Assembly (NCBI GenBank): GCA_034401135.1
Contig: JAWZSP010000004.1
Coordinates: 1,612,001 to 1,676,000, forward strand
Origin: Volutella citrinella
Taxonomy: Eukaryota; Ascomycota; Sordariomycetes; Hypocreales; Nectriaceae
Direction of reading: 5' to 3'
DNA length: 64,000 nucleotides
The notes beneath the pieces were generated by a model. It was not told the DNA's origin. It worked only from the letters and a program-made list of their open reading frames with translations, and made no database searches. How positions within the stretch are numbered: position 1 is the stretch's first letter; every line of letters begins with the position of its first letter. A program made the translations under genes and the position numbers. Positions 32,148 through 49,200 of the stretch are shown in pieces.

Positions 32148-33674
32148 ATGAACATCTTCAGAGCAGCCAGCAAGCTCCTTCGCTCACAATCACCTCTGTC
32201 GCCAATCAAGCCTCGAACTCTAGGGACAATGGCCAGCTCTCACTATGACGTACTTGTCATTGGCTCCGGCCAGTCAGGCAACCCGGTGGCCAAGGCGTTT
32301 GCACAAGCCGGCCGTCGGACCGCCGTGGTCGAGCGCTCGGCGGTGGGCGGCACCTGTGTCAATGTAGGTTGCACGCCGACCAAGACCATGATTGCGTCTG
32401 GCCGCGCAGCATACATGGCTTGCCGGAGCAAGGACTACGGAGTCAGCAAGGCGGGCGGAAGCGATCAGGTCGTTGTTGACATGATCCGCGTTCGAGAGAG
32501 GAAGCGTGCCATCGTGGAACAGTGGCACAGCGGCAGTGTCCGAGGCCTCGACTCGGCAGGTGTGGAAGTCATCATGGGAGAGGCCGCGTTTGTGGGCGAC
32601 CGAAAGTTCAAGGTGGTCCGGGCGAACGGCGAGCAGGGAGAAGTCAGCGCCGACACGGTCTTCCTAAATGTCGGAGAGAGAGCGACTCGGCCAGATATCC
32701 CTGGCCTGGAGGCCCTGAATGCCGCAAGGGTGCTTGACTCGACATCCATCATGGAACTGGACAAGGTTCCCAAGAGTCTCGTGGTACTGGGAGGAGGCTA
32801 CATTGGCCTAGAATTCGGCCAACTGTTTCAACGCCTGGGGGCCAAGGTAACGATTATCCAGAGGGCGAAGCAGCTGGTCCCCAGGGAGGACGCAGACATT
32901 GCAGACTGTCTGCTTGGCATAATCCAGGACGAGGGCCTCACGGTCCACCTCTCCAGCACCGTCACAGGCATCTCGGACTCGGGGGATGGGTCGGGCGAAT
33001 TCGTGGTCCAGTTCAAAAACGCACAGGGTGAAAACAAAGTTGCCGGATCTCATCTGCTACTCGCAACAGGACGAAGGCCCAACACAGATAGCCTGAATCT
33101 ATCAGCGGCGGGAATCCAGACCACACCCAAAGGCCACTTCATCATCGACGAAAAGCTGCAGACAACAGCTCCGGGGGTCTACGCCCTCGGCGACGCCCAT
33201 GGCGGCCCTGCCTTTACCCACATGTCATACGACGACTTCCGCATCGTCCGGTCCAACTTTCTCTCATCGGATATGTCCTCCACCACGCCGGCAATGAACA
33301 CCACCCAGGCATCCAGTTCCCGGAGAGCCGCCCCATACTGCATGTACACCGACCCGCAGCTCGGACACGTCGGACAGCATGAAAAGGACTTTGAGGGAAG
33401 CACTCGGGCCGTGAAGGTTGCCAAGATGCCAATGAGCTATGTTGCCCGGGCGCTTGAGACGGATGAGCCCCGTGGTATGATGAAGGCGACTGTTGACGCG
33501 AAGACGGGCGAGATCCTGGGCTTCACTTGTCTAGGCATGGAAGGCGGCGAGGTCATGTCGATTGTGCAGACCGCCATGATGGGAGGATTGAAGTGGTGGG
33601 ACCTCGAGTCTGCCGTGTATGCCCACCCGGCTCTCTCAGAGAGTTTGAACAATCTGTGGGGGCATTTTCAATAG
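32148..33674 (+). CDS. RclA/MerA-like FAD pyridine nucleotide-disulfide oxidoreductase
   Basis: Intronless, 508 residues from ATG 32148 or 481 from ATG 32229. The extra 27 residues (MNIFRAASKLLRSQSPLSPI onward) are basic, lack acidic residues and look like a mitochondrial presequence. The core has the FAD Rossmann motif VIGSGQSGNPVA, the redox disulfide in GGTCVNVGCTPTKT (Cys43 and Cys48 from the second ATG), the NAD(P)H site LVVLGGGYIGLEFG and the dyad His466/Glu471 in YAHPALSESLNNL. This end resembles bacterial RclA closely. The N-terminal metal-binding domain and C-terminal Cys pair of true mercuric reductases are missing, so mercury reduction is unlikely. Role in redox or oxidant defence is inferred. 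Confidence 0.9.
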   Translation: MNIFRAASKLLRSQSPLSPIKPRTLGTMASSHYDVLVIGSGQSGNPVAKAFAQAGRRTAVVERSAVGGTCVNVGCTPTKTMIASGRAAYMACRSKDYGVSKAGGSDQVVVDMIRVRERKRAIVEQWHSGSVRGLDSAGVEVIMGEAAFVGDRKFKVVRANGEQGEVSADTVFLNVGERATRPDIPGLEALNAARVLDSTSIMELDKVPKSLVVLGGGYIGLEFGQLFQRLGAKVTIIQRAKQLVPREDADIADCLLGIIQDEGLTVHLSSTVTGISDSGDGSGEFVVQFKNAQGENKVAGSHLLLATGRRPNTDSLNLSAAGIQTTPKGHFIIDEKLQTTAPGVYALGDAHGGPAFTHMSYDDFRIVRSNFLSSDMSSTTPAMNTTQASSSRRAAPYCMYTDPQLGHVGQHEKDFEGSTRAVKVAKMPMSYVARALETDEPRGMMKATVDAKTGEILGFTCLGMEGGEVMSIVQTAMMGGLKWWDLESAVYAHPALSESLNNLWGHFQ

Positions 33675-33719
33675 GAAACAAAGCCCATTAGTTTGATTTG
33701 TTATCGCATCAATAATGTC

Positions 33720-34352
33720 TCAGGAGATCTCAATTGCTGCCTTCGTAGGCTGCGAGTCAGCACTCTTCTTGGCAGCTGCCTCACCCGTCTTCTTCGCGGT
33801 GGCTGCCTCCGCCTTTGCACGCTTCTTCCGCGCACGTCTAATCTCGATCTCGACGTTGAGCATTTCTGCATTGACGGACACCAGCTTGGGGATAACCTCC
33901 TCTACTGCTTGGACAGATTGGGTCTGGGCTGTTCGAAGTGGCATCGGTGCGAAGAGGCCAAACCAGCGGAGCGGGTTTTTGGCTTTCGGCTTACTCTCCT
34001 CGTCGTCGTCCTCTGCGTCGTCCTGCTCAGATTCCTGCTTCTCGGACTCTCCTGAAACTTCACTTTGAACATCGCCCTTCTTTTGCTCCTCCGATTCAGC
34101 CGCCCCGATGGTGAAGGTTGGTGCTTCGTTGTCGCATGACTGGATGGCCAGGAGACGCGTGGCTTGCATCCTCTCGTCATAGTGATCTTGGCCGTATCTC
34201 AAGCCTCGCTCGGCAGAAAAATTGGCTCGAGCAATGTTCTGATAGACACCCACTTGAAGCTGGGATAACTGCCCCCTGAGTTTGGTGTACTGGTCCAGCA
34301 ATCCAAGGTACCGCTCCAAGAGCGCGTCAATATGTCCCTGCTCCATGGTCAT
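33720..34352 (-). CDS. VMA22: Vma22/CCDC115-like V-ATPase assembly factor
   Basis: Single frame of 210 residues (a second ATG at 34346 is possible). It has the two-part coiled-coil layout of the family: an N-terminal helix pair with IDALLERYLGLLDQYTKLRG and VYQNIARANFSAERG, an acidic Glu/Asp-rich linker (about residues 85-125), then NPLRWFGLFAPMPLRTAQ and a second helix pair. The C-terminal tail is Lys/Ala-rich and disordered. Yeast Vma22 works with Vma12 and Vma21 in the ER to assemble the V0 sector. Its stop lies only 45 bp from the stop of the convergent RclA-like gene. Confidence 0.88.
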   Translation of the reverse strand: MTMEQGHIDALLERYLGLLDQYTKLRGQLSQLQVGVYQNIARANFSAERGLRYGQDHYDERMQATRLLAIQSCDNEAPTFTIGAAESEEQKKGDVQSEVSGESEKQESEQDDAEDDDEESKPKAKNPLRWFGLFAPMPLRTAQTQSVQAVEEVIPKLVSVNAEMLNVEIEIRRARKKRAKAEAATAKKTGEAAAKKSADSQPTKAAIEIS

Positions 34353-34661
34353 GCAAACAATGACGTAAGATGGTCTTTTGGGTGCTGAACGATGAACGAT
34401 GCGGAGTATTGTTTCTTAAAAAGGAAAAGAAAGGGGATGGCGTCGAAATGAGTGAGAGTAAAGAAGTGTCGTCACGGGTTGAGGTGGTTGAAATCTGGCA
34501 ATGGGTTCTTGGGCAGGTGCCTGGGGCCATCGTTTAATTGCATAACCTCTAGTAATGCGTGTAGTATCCCCTTGGTGTGCCCCCGAGTCTCACATCACCA
34601 AAAAAAAAAAAAGGCAATAAAATTTAACGGAGAGGAGACCATTCATTGAATCTACATCTAC
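34353..34661. other. Short intergenic, Vma22 promoter and MFS 3' end
   Basis: 309 bp with a 13-nt poly-A run at about 34599-34611. Nothing else seen. Confidence 0.5.
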
Positions 34662-36213
34662 CTAGGACCTAGATCTAGATGGTAGTCTCAGCGTTGGCGG
34701 CGGCCCCCCAGTCCAGACAAAGGCGGGGATAGCCGATACGATGGTGACGATTCCCATGGCCCATCCCACAGTCGGCCAACCAGCACTGTCCCGGATCAAA
34801 CCTCCTAGGATGGGGCCGACCAATGTACCCCCTGAGTAGGCCATGTTGTAAAGGCCATACGCTTGGGCATATGGCGTGTTGTCTTCCTCGTCCTCCCCGG
34901 GCTCCTCGCCCTGGATCGCCCAAGTGATCTCGGCCATCAACGGGCCAAAGACAAAGGTCAGACTCAAACCGATACCGACAAGCAGGCCGCAGAGCATTAC
35001 TTTGTGGGCTATGGAGTTCTCAGAGACGAATCGCAAACAGACCAGGAAAGGAGTCACGCTGATGAACCCCATGGTCGTCAGCCACTTGGGTCCGTACTTG
35101 TCACCTAGCTTTCCGACGAGAGGACTCAGGAAGGCCGGAAGGATAACGGGTAGGAAAATGAGGCCAGCCCCGACTGAGTCCCAGTGAAAGGTATCAGCCA
35201 CTAGAAGAGGCAGAGTGCTCTCGAATGAAGTCTGGATGAGGGCCTGTACAAGCGTACCCCACAACGCAGCCGCCAGACGAGGGTTGCGAATCAGAGTGGC
35301 AAAGGTTTTGAAAGGGGACTGAGACTGAGCCTGAGCCTGCGATGGCGCGAATACATCAGTATGCTCAGGCTGGATGGTTTCCCCGCCCTCTTTGGTCTTG
35401 ACGGGGGCGGTCTCGGTGTTGGCTTCTTCTGGGGGCTCAGTGGTGGCGGCGAGCCACGGCTTGGCGTCCTTGATTTCGATGATGATGAGGCGGAGGAAGA
35501 TGTCAACGACGAGAAGACCGAAACACATGGCGAAGACCGGATAGTATCCACCCTTGCCGTAAGCGAGGCCACCAAGGAGAGGTGCGAGAAGGATGCCGAG
35601 ACTGGCCGCCATGCCAACCCATCCCATGGCCTGCCCGACTTCGTTCCTTTCCGCAGAGTCTACAACGAGAGCGAGGCCGACGGTCCAGGTGAGGGCGGCC
35701 GAGAGGCCCTGCAAAACACGGCCGGCGAGGAACATGCCGAGATTCGTGCTTGCGCAGAGCAGAGCCGTGGCGGCGGACAACAAGATCAAACCGATGAGCA
35801 TGGGAAGCCTTCGGTTCTTGATGCGGTCGGCCATGTAGCCCCACACCGCTGCGTTTTCTTGTCAGTTTCTTTGCAATCTAATTCGACTTGAAAATTCATG
35901 GGTTAGGGGCCCGTACGAGAAGCAGCCAGAAGCGCGGCGCCATAGATGGCCAGGGAAATCGATACCCAGTACTGCACCCGATCTTTGCCAACGTGTATCC
36001 GCTCCTCAAGGGCAAAGGGCATAATTGGGACAATGACGGCGTAGAGGAAAATGTCCTGCAAGCAGATTTCAGCCAAACTCCTTTCGTTACACACCCCGGG
36101 GCTCTTACGGTGAAGACGGCGAACGAGCAGGTCGTGACAATCAGCGCCGGCGACGACCTGACCTTGAGAAACAATGGCCGTTTGCCCTGACGGGCCGCTG
36201 CGAGCCGGGCCAT
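34662..36213 (-). CDS. Major facilitator superfamily transporter, DHA1 / VMAT-like type
   Basis: Three exons on the minus strand: 36213-36109, 36055-35917 and 35848-34662, giving 476 residues. The joined N-terminus carries TM1 (ALIVTTCSFAVFT-DIFLYAVIVPIMPFA), TM2 and the A motif GYMADRIKNRR that follows it. TM4 has GRVLQGLSAALTWTVGLALV and TM5 MGWVGMAASLGILLAPLLGG, features of proton-coupled DHA1 antiporters. A loop of about 60 residues rich in Glu/Pro/Gln separates the halves. The C-terminal half ends after TM12 with a short Arg/Ser tail. It probably exports small amphipathic compounds. It lies 5.7 kb from the acyltransferase, with three other genes between, so a link to the cyclitol pathway is possible but weak. 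Confidence 0.9.
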
Positions 36214-42745
<6,532 letters not shown>

Positions 42746-44896
42746 ACGGGGCCACGGTGCTGACGTGCCCGCCTTTTGGAAAGTGTTCCGCCCACGCGGC
42801 CCCTCGGCATAAAGGAACGAGACCCTGTGGCGCGGAGTTGTGCCGGCACGTTTGAGTGACCCGAGCAAAAGGGGGGGCGGGGTGTTAGACGAAGAGCACA
42901 AGAGCAAGCGAGCGTGAGTGGAAGCAAAGATGCAGAGCGTGGCCGTCCAGACGTACGGCGTGTGTCGGGCAACGGAACGAGGCTCGAGGAGCAAACACGT
43001 TGTCCCATGATGGGGTTTCATGAATCCGCCCCGCTGGGCCACGGGCTTGGTAGCTGTCGATCGAGAAGTCGTTGACCGAGAACGTCCTCCACGCGGAGCG
43101 TTATCTCTCGCTGGGACAGCCCTACCTCGTCGGCGGCATGTGTTGTGAGTGTTTGCTGGTGGATCGGATACGGATCCGTACGGCCCGACCTTGGTTCTTG
43201 AGTCTCTGTCACATTTTCTTGGGAGCGCAAAGATGGATGGGAAAGGATGAGAAATTCATAAATTCAGGCGGGAACGCTTCGATAGGACAGTTTTGGCGAT
43301 TGGAGTGCCATTTTAAATCGACCATGTTTTTCTTCACTTAACCCTCCACGTGGGAGTTGCGGATGTGCGGCGCTGGATATTCGAGAAGAGCGTTTTGCTC
43401 ATGAGGGTATGGGAATTGTTTGAGCAGCCTGGTGACTGGCAACTCGCAGCCAGAGGCAAGGTGGTTTAACTTGATCGGGTGTTTGTTTGCGTTTCGTCGG
43501 TGGGCAAACATCGGCGTCCACACTGCACCGGGCCGGTTCCGACAATGGAGGGGAGGCGCCGGCGGCGACGCGGCACGAGACTCGGTGAACCGGACGCCAA
43601 GAATTCCGGGACGATCAGTTCAAAGGGCGGGCGGCGAAGCTAAACTCTGGAATGAAGAGAGCCAGAGAAACACTGCTAACGTAACATAGACACTCGTCGT
43701 GCTCAGTTACTTGAGCGTCCTCCTGGGCGACTTTTGTGAATTTACATCAGCCAAAAGGTCCGAGGCTGCTGAATGTCCAGCCATTCAGAGTTGTCAACAC
43801 TACTGTGCTCCGTACTGCAGAGGCAGGACAGGCAACATGCTTTCGTGCGTCGTCGGCGTCTGGACGGTGATGGGCGGCCTAGGTGCGCCGGGCCTTGCGG
43901 ACCTACCTATCCAACGGTACCTTAGTAGTCCTCTCGATGGTGGGGTCGGTCGCACGAGAGCCACTACCCATTCACGAACCATCGCTTATACCTTCTCTTT
44001 CGGAATAGTTTGCGTTTGCGAGTCTGCTCACTAGCCCACTTAGCTGCCAACACCACCATTTGGCGGTAGCAGTCATCGTTGGATGATTGCGTAGATTGAG
44101 CGACGAGACTGGTCAGGAACTGAACCGCCCGGCATGCACGCTCGCTCTCTCGGCCATGCGAAATTGTCGCCGGTCAATCCATGCCCACCCCAACTTCAGT
44201 TCCGGCGGCCGATATCTCTCAGTTTCTCTGCAGACTCACTGACCAAGGCAGATTACCGCTGAGAGTACACTATATAGTTGTAAACGCCTTCAGGCTCCTG
44301 GCATGGCCAGACAAGATGAGGCGGTGGGTGTGAGAGCCGCACCATGAGAGAGATGCCGGGGAATGGTGGGGCTGAGGATCCGGCCATCGCCGCCGGCGCA
44401 TTGGGAAAGCCTCCGACGACGGCTGCGCCCCCATTGGCCAATGGGGTGCCCCGAGGAGCCTCCCCACACGTTGCTGGCTCTCCACTATTGCCTTTGACCT
44501 GGCTGCTGAAGGTGACGGGGGGGCAAAAGCTCACCCATCCAAGTTTCCAAGCTGCCCACCTCAGCAGCGACGACCCTAGGCGGGCCGGTTTCTGCGGCCC
44601 ATCATGACTCGGCAAAAGGCGGCCGGCGGGTTTTGCGGGTGTGAAGAGGGTCCCAGGAGTGCGGGGTTTTGGCTGGCTGGTCGGCTATAAAAGAATGAAG
44701 CTGCCGGCGAGTTGTGGTCCGCATGAGGAAACTTTCCCGCATTTCAACCAAGATATCAATCCGCCATCCCCTCCCTCTTTTCCCCTTGCCTCCTGCTTGA
44801 TTCTGGCTTCAAGGGGACTTGCGGACCAAGACTTTTGAATCTTGTGGGCACATTGACTGCTGCTTCGACTACCATCCCACCTACATCATCATCATC
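42746..44896. other. Intergenic between Cdc42 and agmatinase
   Basis: About 2.15 kb with the Cdc42 3' UTR and the agmatinase promoter. No coding or RNA feature supported apart from the TATA box listed. Confidence 0.5.
44686..44692 (+). promoter_or_regulatory. Candidate TATA box of the agmatinase gene
   Basis: TATAAAA within GGCTATAAAAGAATG, 205 bp upstream of the ATG. It is the best TATA match in the window and suggests an inducible promoter. Confidence 0.6.
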
Positions 44897-46252
44897 ATGA
44901 AGACCACCTCCCTCCTGCGCTTCCTCGCGCTAGCGGGGCTCTCATCGGCATGCAGCCATGACAACCACGATGACAAGGAGTGGACCAAGGAGGAGCTGGC
45001 TGAGCTCGAGGCCAAATGGGGGCTCGAGGTGAGTTGATTGATTGATTCCCTGCCATCTGAGACGCGGCCAGCTTTGACTCCCGCAGCCTCATGACTTACA
45101 TGACAGACCATGGCTGACCATGATGACCATGACAGTGGGCGTTCAACGGAGTCGGCACCTTTGCCCACCTCCCGCACGTCAAGTGCCTCACCGAGCCCAC
45201 CGAGCGCTACGACATCGCCATCATCGGCGCGCCCTTTGACACAGCCGTCTCATACCGTCCCGGCGCGCGCTTCGGACCCCGGGCCATCCGCTCGGCCTCT
45301 GCGCGCCAGACGTCGTTCCGCGGCTTCAACCCGCGGGCCGGCATCAACCCCTACCGCAACTGGGCAAAGATTATCGACTGTGGCGACATCCCCATCACCC
45401 CAATCGACAACAACATTGCCCGCGAGCAGATGACCCAGGCCTTTAAGCAGCTTGGTCGCCACAAGACCGTCTCCGCCCTGGCCCCGAAGCCACGCCTCAT
45501 CACCCTGGGCGGCGACCACAGCCTGGCCCTGCCCGCCCTTCGTGCGCTGACCGAGATCCACGGCAAGCCCGTCCAGGTGCTTCACTTTGATGGTGAGTCC
45601 TCAGTCCGCTTCCTCCGCGCACGCGTGCTGGGAATGTCGACTTTGACCATGCTAACACACACGGCTTCCCACAGCCCATCTCGATACCTGGAACCCTGCT
45701 GCCTACCCGTCCTACTGGGGCGAAACCCAGTTCACCCACGGGTCCATGTTCTGGATGGCCAACCAGGAAGGCCTCCTGTCCAACTCGTCGAGCGAGCCCT
45801 CGGTCCACGCCGGCCTGCGCACCCGCCTCAGCGGCGACGACTTCGCTGACAACGTCGACGACACGGCCCAGAACTGGGTCCGCTTCGCTGCCGACGAGAT
45901 TGACGAGGTTGGCGTCCAGGGCATCATCGACGGCATCCTCAAGACGCTCGGCACCGAGAACCCCGTCTACCTCTCCGTGGACATTGACGTGCTCGACCCG
46001 GCCTTTGCCCCGGGCACTGGCACCCCGGAGCCCGGCGGCTGGACCACCCGCGAGTTTATCCGCATCCTGCGCGGCATCGAGGGCCTGAACCTGGTCGGTG
46101 CCGACGTCGTCGAGGTCTCCCCGGCTTACCAGAACGCCGGCGAGGAGACTGCCCTGGCTGCTGCCCAGGTCGTCTATGAGATCCTGAGCTCCATGGTCAA
46201 GCGAGGCCGAGCGGAGATGGGCAAGGAGGGCGCCGGCCACGACGAATTGTAA
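44897..46252 (+). CDS. Secreted agmatinase-family ureohydrolase
   Basis: Three exons: 44897-45028, 45136-45592 and 45675-46252, giving 388 residues. It starts with a signal peptide ([20 protein letters not shown]) after an ATC trinucleotide run, then an acidic linker. The di-manganese centre is complete: GGDHSLALP (Asp171-His172), HFDAHLDTW rebuilt across intron 2 (Asp196, His198, Asp200), and [20 protein letters not shown]. Such enzymes hydrolyse agmatine or a related guanidino compound to urea and an amine; the GGWTTRE segment fits agmatinase-like rather than arginase enzymes. Export outside the cell or into the secretory pathway distinguishes it from cytosolic arginase. The natural substrate cannot be fixed from sequence, since the family also contains other guanidino-hydrolases. 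Confidence 0.92.
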
Positions 46253-49200
46253 AAAGGAATGACGAATTATGAAAAGGAACAAGGAAAAAAAGAGATGATG
46301 ACGATGCAACTTGGCGAGGCTTTTGCCGGCCTAGTTGCTGCTACGTGGGAGTTGGGCGGAATTCCTCCTTGGAAATCCGGCGGCTTGGATGGTGTGTCCT
46401 TTGAAGGAGTCCAGGTCAACCTGGTCCAGACGATCAGGCTCGGTGAGTTGTCCGAGTTCAGAGTTTTCGTGGATGCAGATGTAGATTGTTTAAAGATTAG
46501 AAGCAATGAGCCCATTTCAACGTTACCTCTTCCTAGAAGCTCCTCGGAGTTGAAGCGAAGCACAACCCACACATAATGAGCGCAACCAAGACAGGCCAAG
46601 TTGACTTTCAAGCAGACGGGTAGTAGGACAGACCCAGAGCATAGGGCGAAAGGCGAAAATGTCAACTCGGTCGTTCCATCGGCCGCGGTTCAGGCAACAT
46701 GCCGTGGTGTGTTGGGGTCTGAAGGACCAGTTTATGCTGTCATCCTGGCTCATGACGGGTGCCTGGCGTGCGTTGAGATTTCCCAGAGCGCGGATGGCTC
46801 AAGATGTAAAGAGGATATGCAGGAGACAATGGTAGCTACCGTGAATCACTGTAAACCGGCGTCGCAATAAACCCATAGCCCTGTGTGATGCATGTACCAT
46901 CTATTTGATCGACATGTCTCAGCCTGTCGTCGGAATACGGACCGTACCGGACCCATCCCAGATCCGACGTGGTCAAGACTGGTACGGGTCAGTGGCTCCT
47001 CTGCAAGGGCATGTAGTACCGACATGTTTCGCGCGCAAGCTCTCCGACGTTTTGTTTCAATCCGGAAGGATGACAAGCTAGAGGCGGCCGCGCAGGGTCA
47101 TGACTCGTGGGCCGGGTATCACGACAAACAAGAAACGAAGCATTGCTGTAAACGTGCACGCGATCACATCACCACCGGCGCAATGGCAACCATAATCCAG
47201 GCGAAACATTGGGCTGGCCGGAATCCGACACAAGGACGAACCATTGCTCGTCAGTCACGGAGGCTGTGTGTACAGTGCCCTACGAGACCTAGCAGAATGA
47301 GCAGGATTCCCAAAATAGGACGAGAGCCTCGTACCGGGTGCTACATCCAAGCGGCGGCAATTCTCCGTCTGGGAACTGGGGCTCCGCGCAAATGTAACTG
47401 CGTCAGGACAGCCTACCTGCTGCTACCAGGCCGGGCGCCCACCAGTGACCGACCCCTCGGCAGGCAGGTGTTTCAAGTTCGCGGTGACGGTGGATCAAAC
47501 GGTACGATGCTACGGTCCATCTCGTGGAGGCATCGAACGGATGTGGTGCCGTACAGCAGCCCCTGAGCGGCATCTAGTCACTAGCCGCCGAGAGTCATCA
47601 ATGCATGCGGCTTGCAGAGCGGTGGTGGCGGTATCTGGTGGTTGTGGTGGTGCTACCTACAAACGGTGAGTCGATTCAGCTGGCAGAGCCACAAGGACGA
47701 TGGCCGTGATATGGGGATGCGCTCCTTTCGATGCGGCAAGATCCGAGAGGCGTTGATTCCTGGGGCGAGTGATGGAGCTTCAACGAACAGCAGTCCGTCT
47801 TGGTGAAAGGGAGACTCAGGATGTGGCCGCTTCATTAGCGCGCCTAGGCATATTAATTTTCACAAATCGAATGCCCAACGAGGCGCCTAGTGTGGAGTAA
47901 TTAATATGTACAAATAGGGAGTGATTGATGGACGTCGAAATATGGCCACGGAAGTAGAGCCACGGATAATAATAACCCGGCGGCTGGCGTTTCGCCGTCT
48001 TTCTGCCCGCTGGTTCAGGAAGGGAATAGTCGGGCCAATAATAAGATGATTCAGCAAATCTGGGCTTCCCTGAGGAGATGAACAAAAAGGCGGGAAAAGG
48101 AGGCGGTTGATGGGTTGCCTGCCTGTCGGGTCGGCCTGCGCAGCCGGCCCAGGTTGTTTGACGTTTTGGCCTGCCTTGCATGACAGCCAGCGTCAGCGTG
48201 GAGGGTCACGCCAGATGGCAGGGCTGGACAGATTCATATTGCCCCGGAACTGTCGACGAGACGGGCAAAGGCGCCGGGGATTATGGCCAGGGATGGCAGC
48301 GTCTGCGTTATTAGCACCGGTGCCATGAGGAGGCTCTGGCGTCGGGATCAGCAATAGGGCAATGGACCTGGGCGATGGAGTTCAGGCAGGAGCCGTGGGC
48401 GTGCACTTGAGGATGCGGTTGCTGGGTTTGGCCGCACAGTGTGTGACTATTCATCACCATTTACAGATGCTGCGTGCCCGTGGGCGGTCAATCCTATGAT
48501 CCCGACTGTCCACATGAGTAGAAACATTGTTGCTATTCTCGGTCCTGTCCAACAGCCGGTGGACTGGGCAGCAGCTTGGAACCAAACAAGTCGCGTGGTC
48601 AGTGGTCAATCATGGCCGCTGCGTGTAAGCCCCGGTATGTGGGAGGGGCGGCAGCGAGGAGCCAAGCCTGGAATTGATTATTGGATTGCACCTCAGAGGG
48701 GGAGGGGTTCCAGCCTTCCTGGTTAGGTGGCCCGGCGCATTGGGGGGGAGCGGCTAAGCCTAATACGGGCGCAATAGCGTCTGGGCGTTCAGGGGCTTCC
48801 TCTTGATGGGACTTGGGGGCTTGTACGGAGTATTGATGCAATACTGCGTTGTCCTTCTCAGCCATGACAATACATGTGCTAGCTGCCAATTTAGTCTTGC
48901 CCAACGCCAAAGGGCTGCCCAGGAAGCATCTACCAGCAACTGCCCAAAAGAAAGCCGCCTCCCGCGTCTGGATTCATGCCCCAGACTGTAGGCCGGTATT
49001 GTTCACATGCTTGAATTAAATCAAGTGGTGAAACCTGTGCGATGAAGGCTGCAAGGACCACCTCCGCCCGTTTCGTACCGCCCTCGCCTCCAGATCGCCT
49101 CCAGGTGTGCAGCCTGGCAAGCCCCCCCTTCCCCTAATCCCCAAGGGAGGCAATCATGAGAGCGTGAACCTTGCCGTGGGAACCTGCGCTGTTCGTTTAT

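Noticed and set aside
32148..33674. Mercuric reductase call
   Set aside because: The N-terminal metal-binding domain and the C-terminal Cys pair needed for mercury handling are both absent.
34662..36213. MFS transporter as part of the cyclitol cluster
   Set aside because: Neurochondrin, RclA-like and Vma22 genes intervene, at least two of them housekeeping, so proximity alone is not enough to include it.
46892..47566. 224-codon frame in the 46-51 kb gap
   Set aside because: Composition is Arg/Cys/Thr-rich and irregular, with no motif or plausible exon partners.
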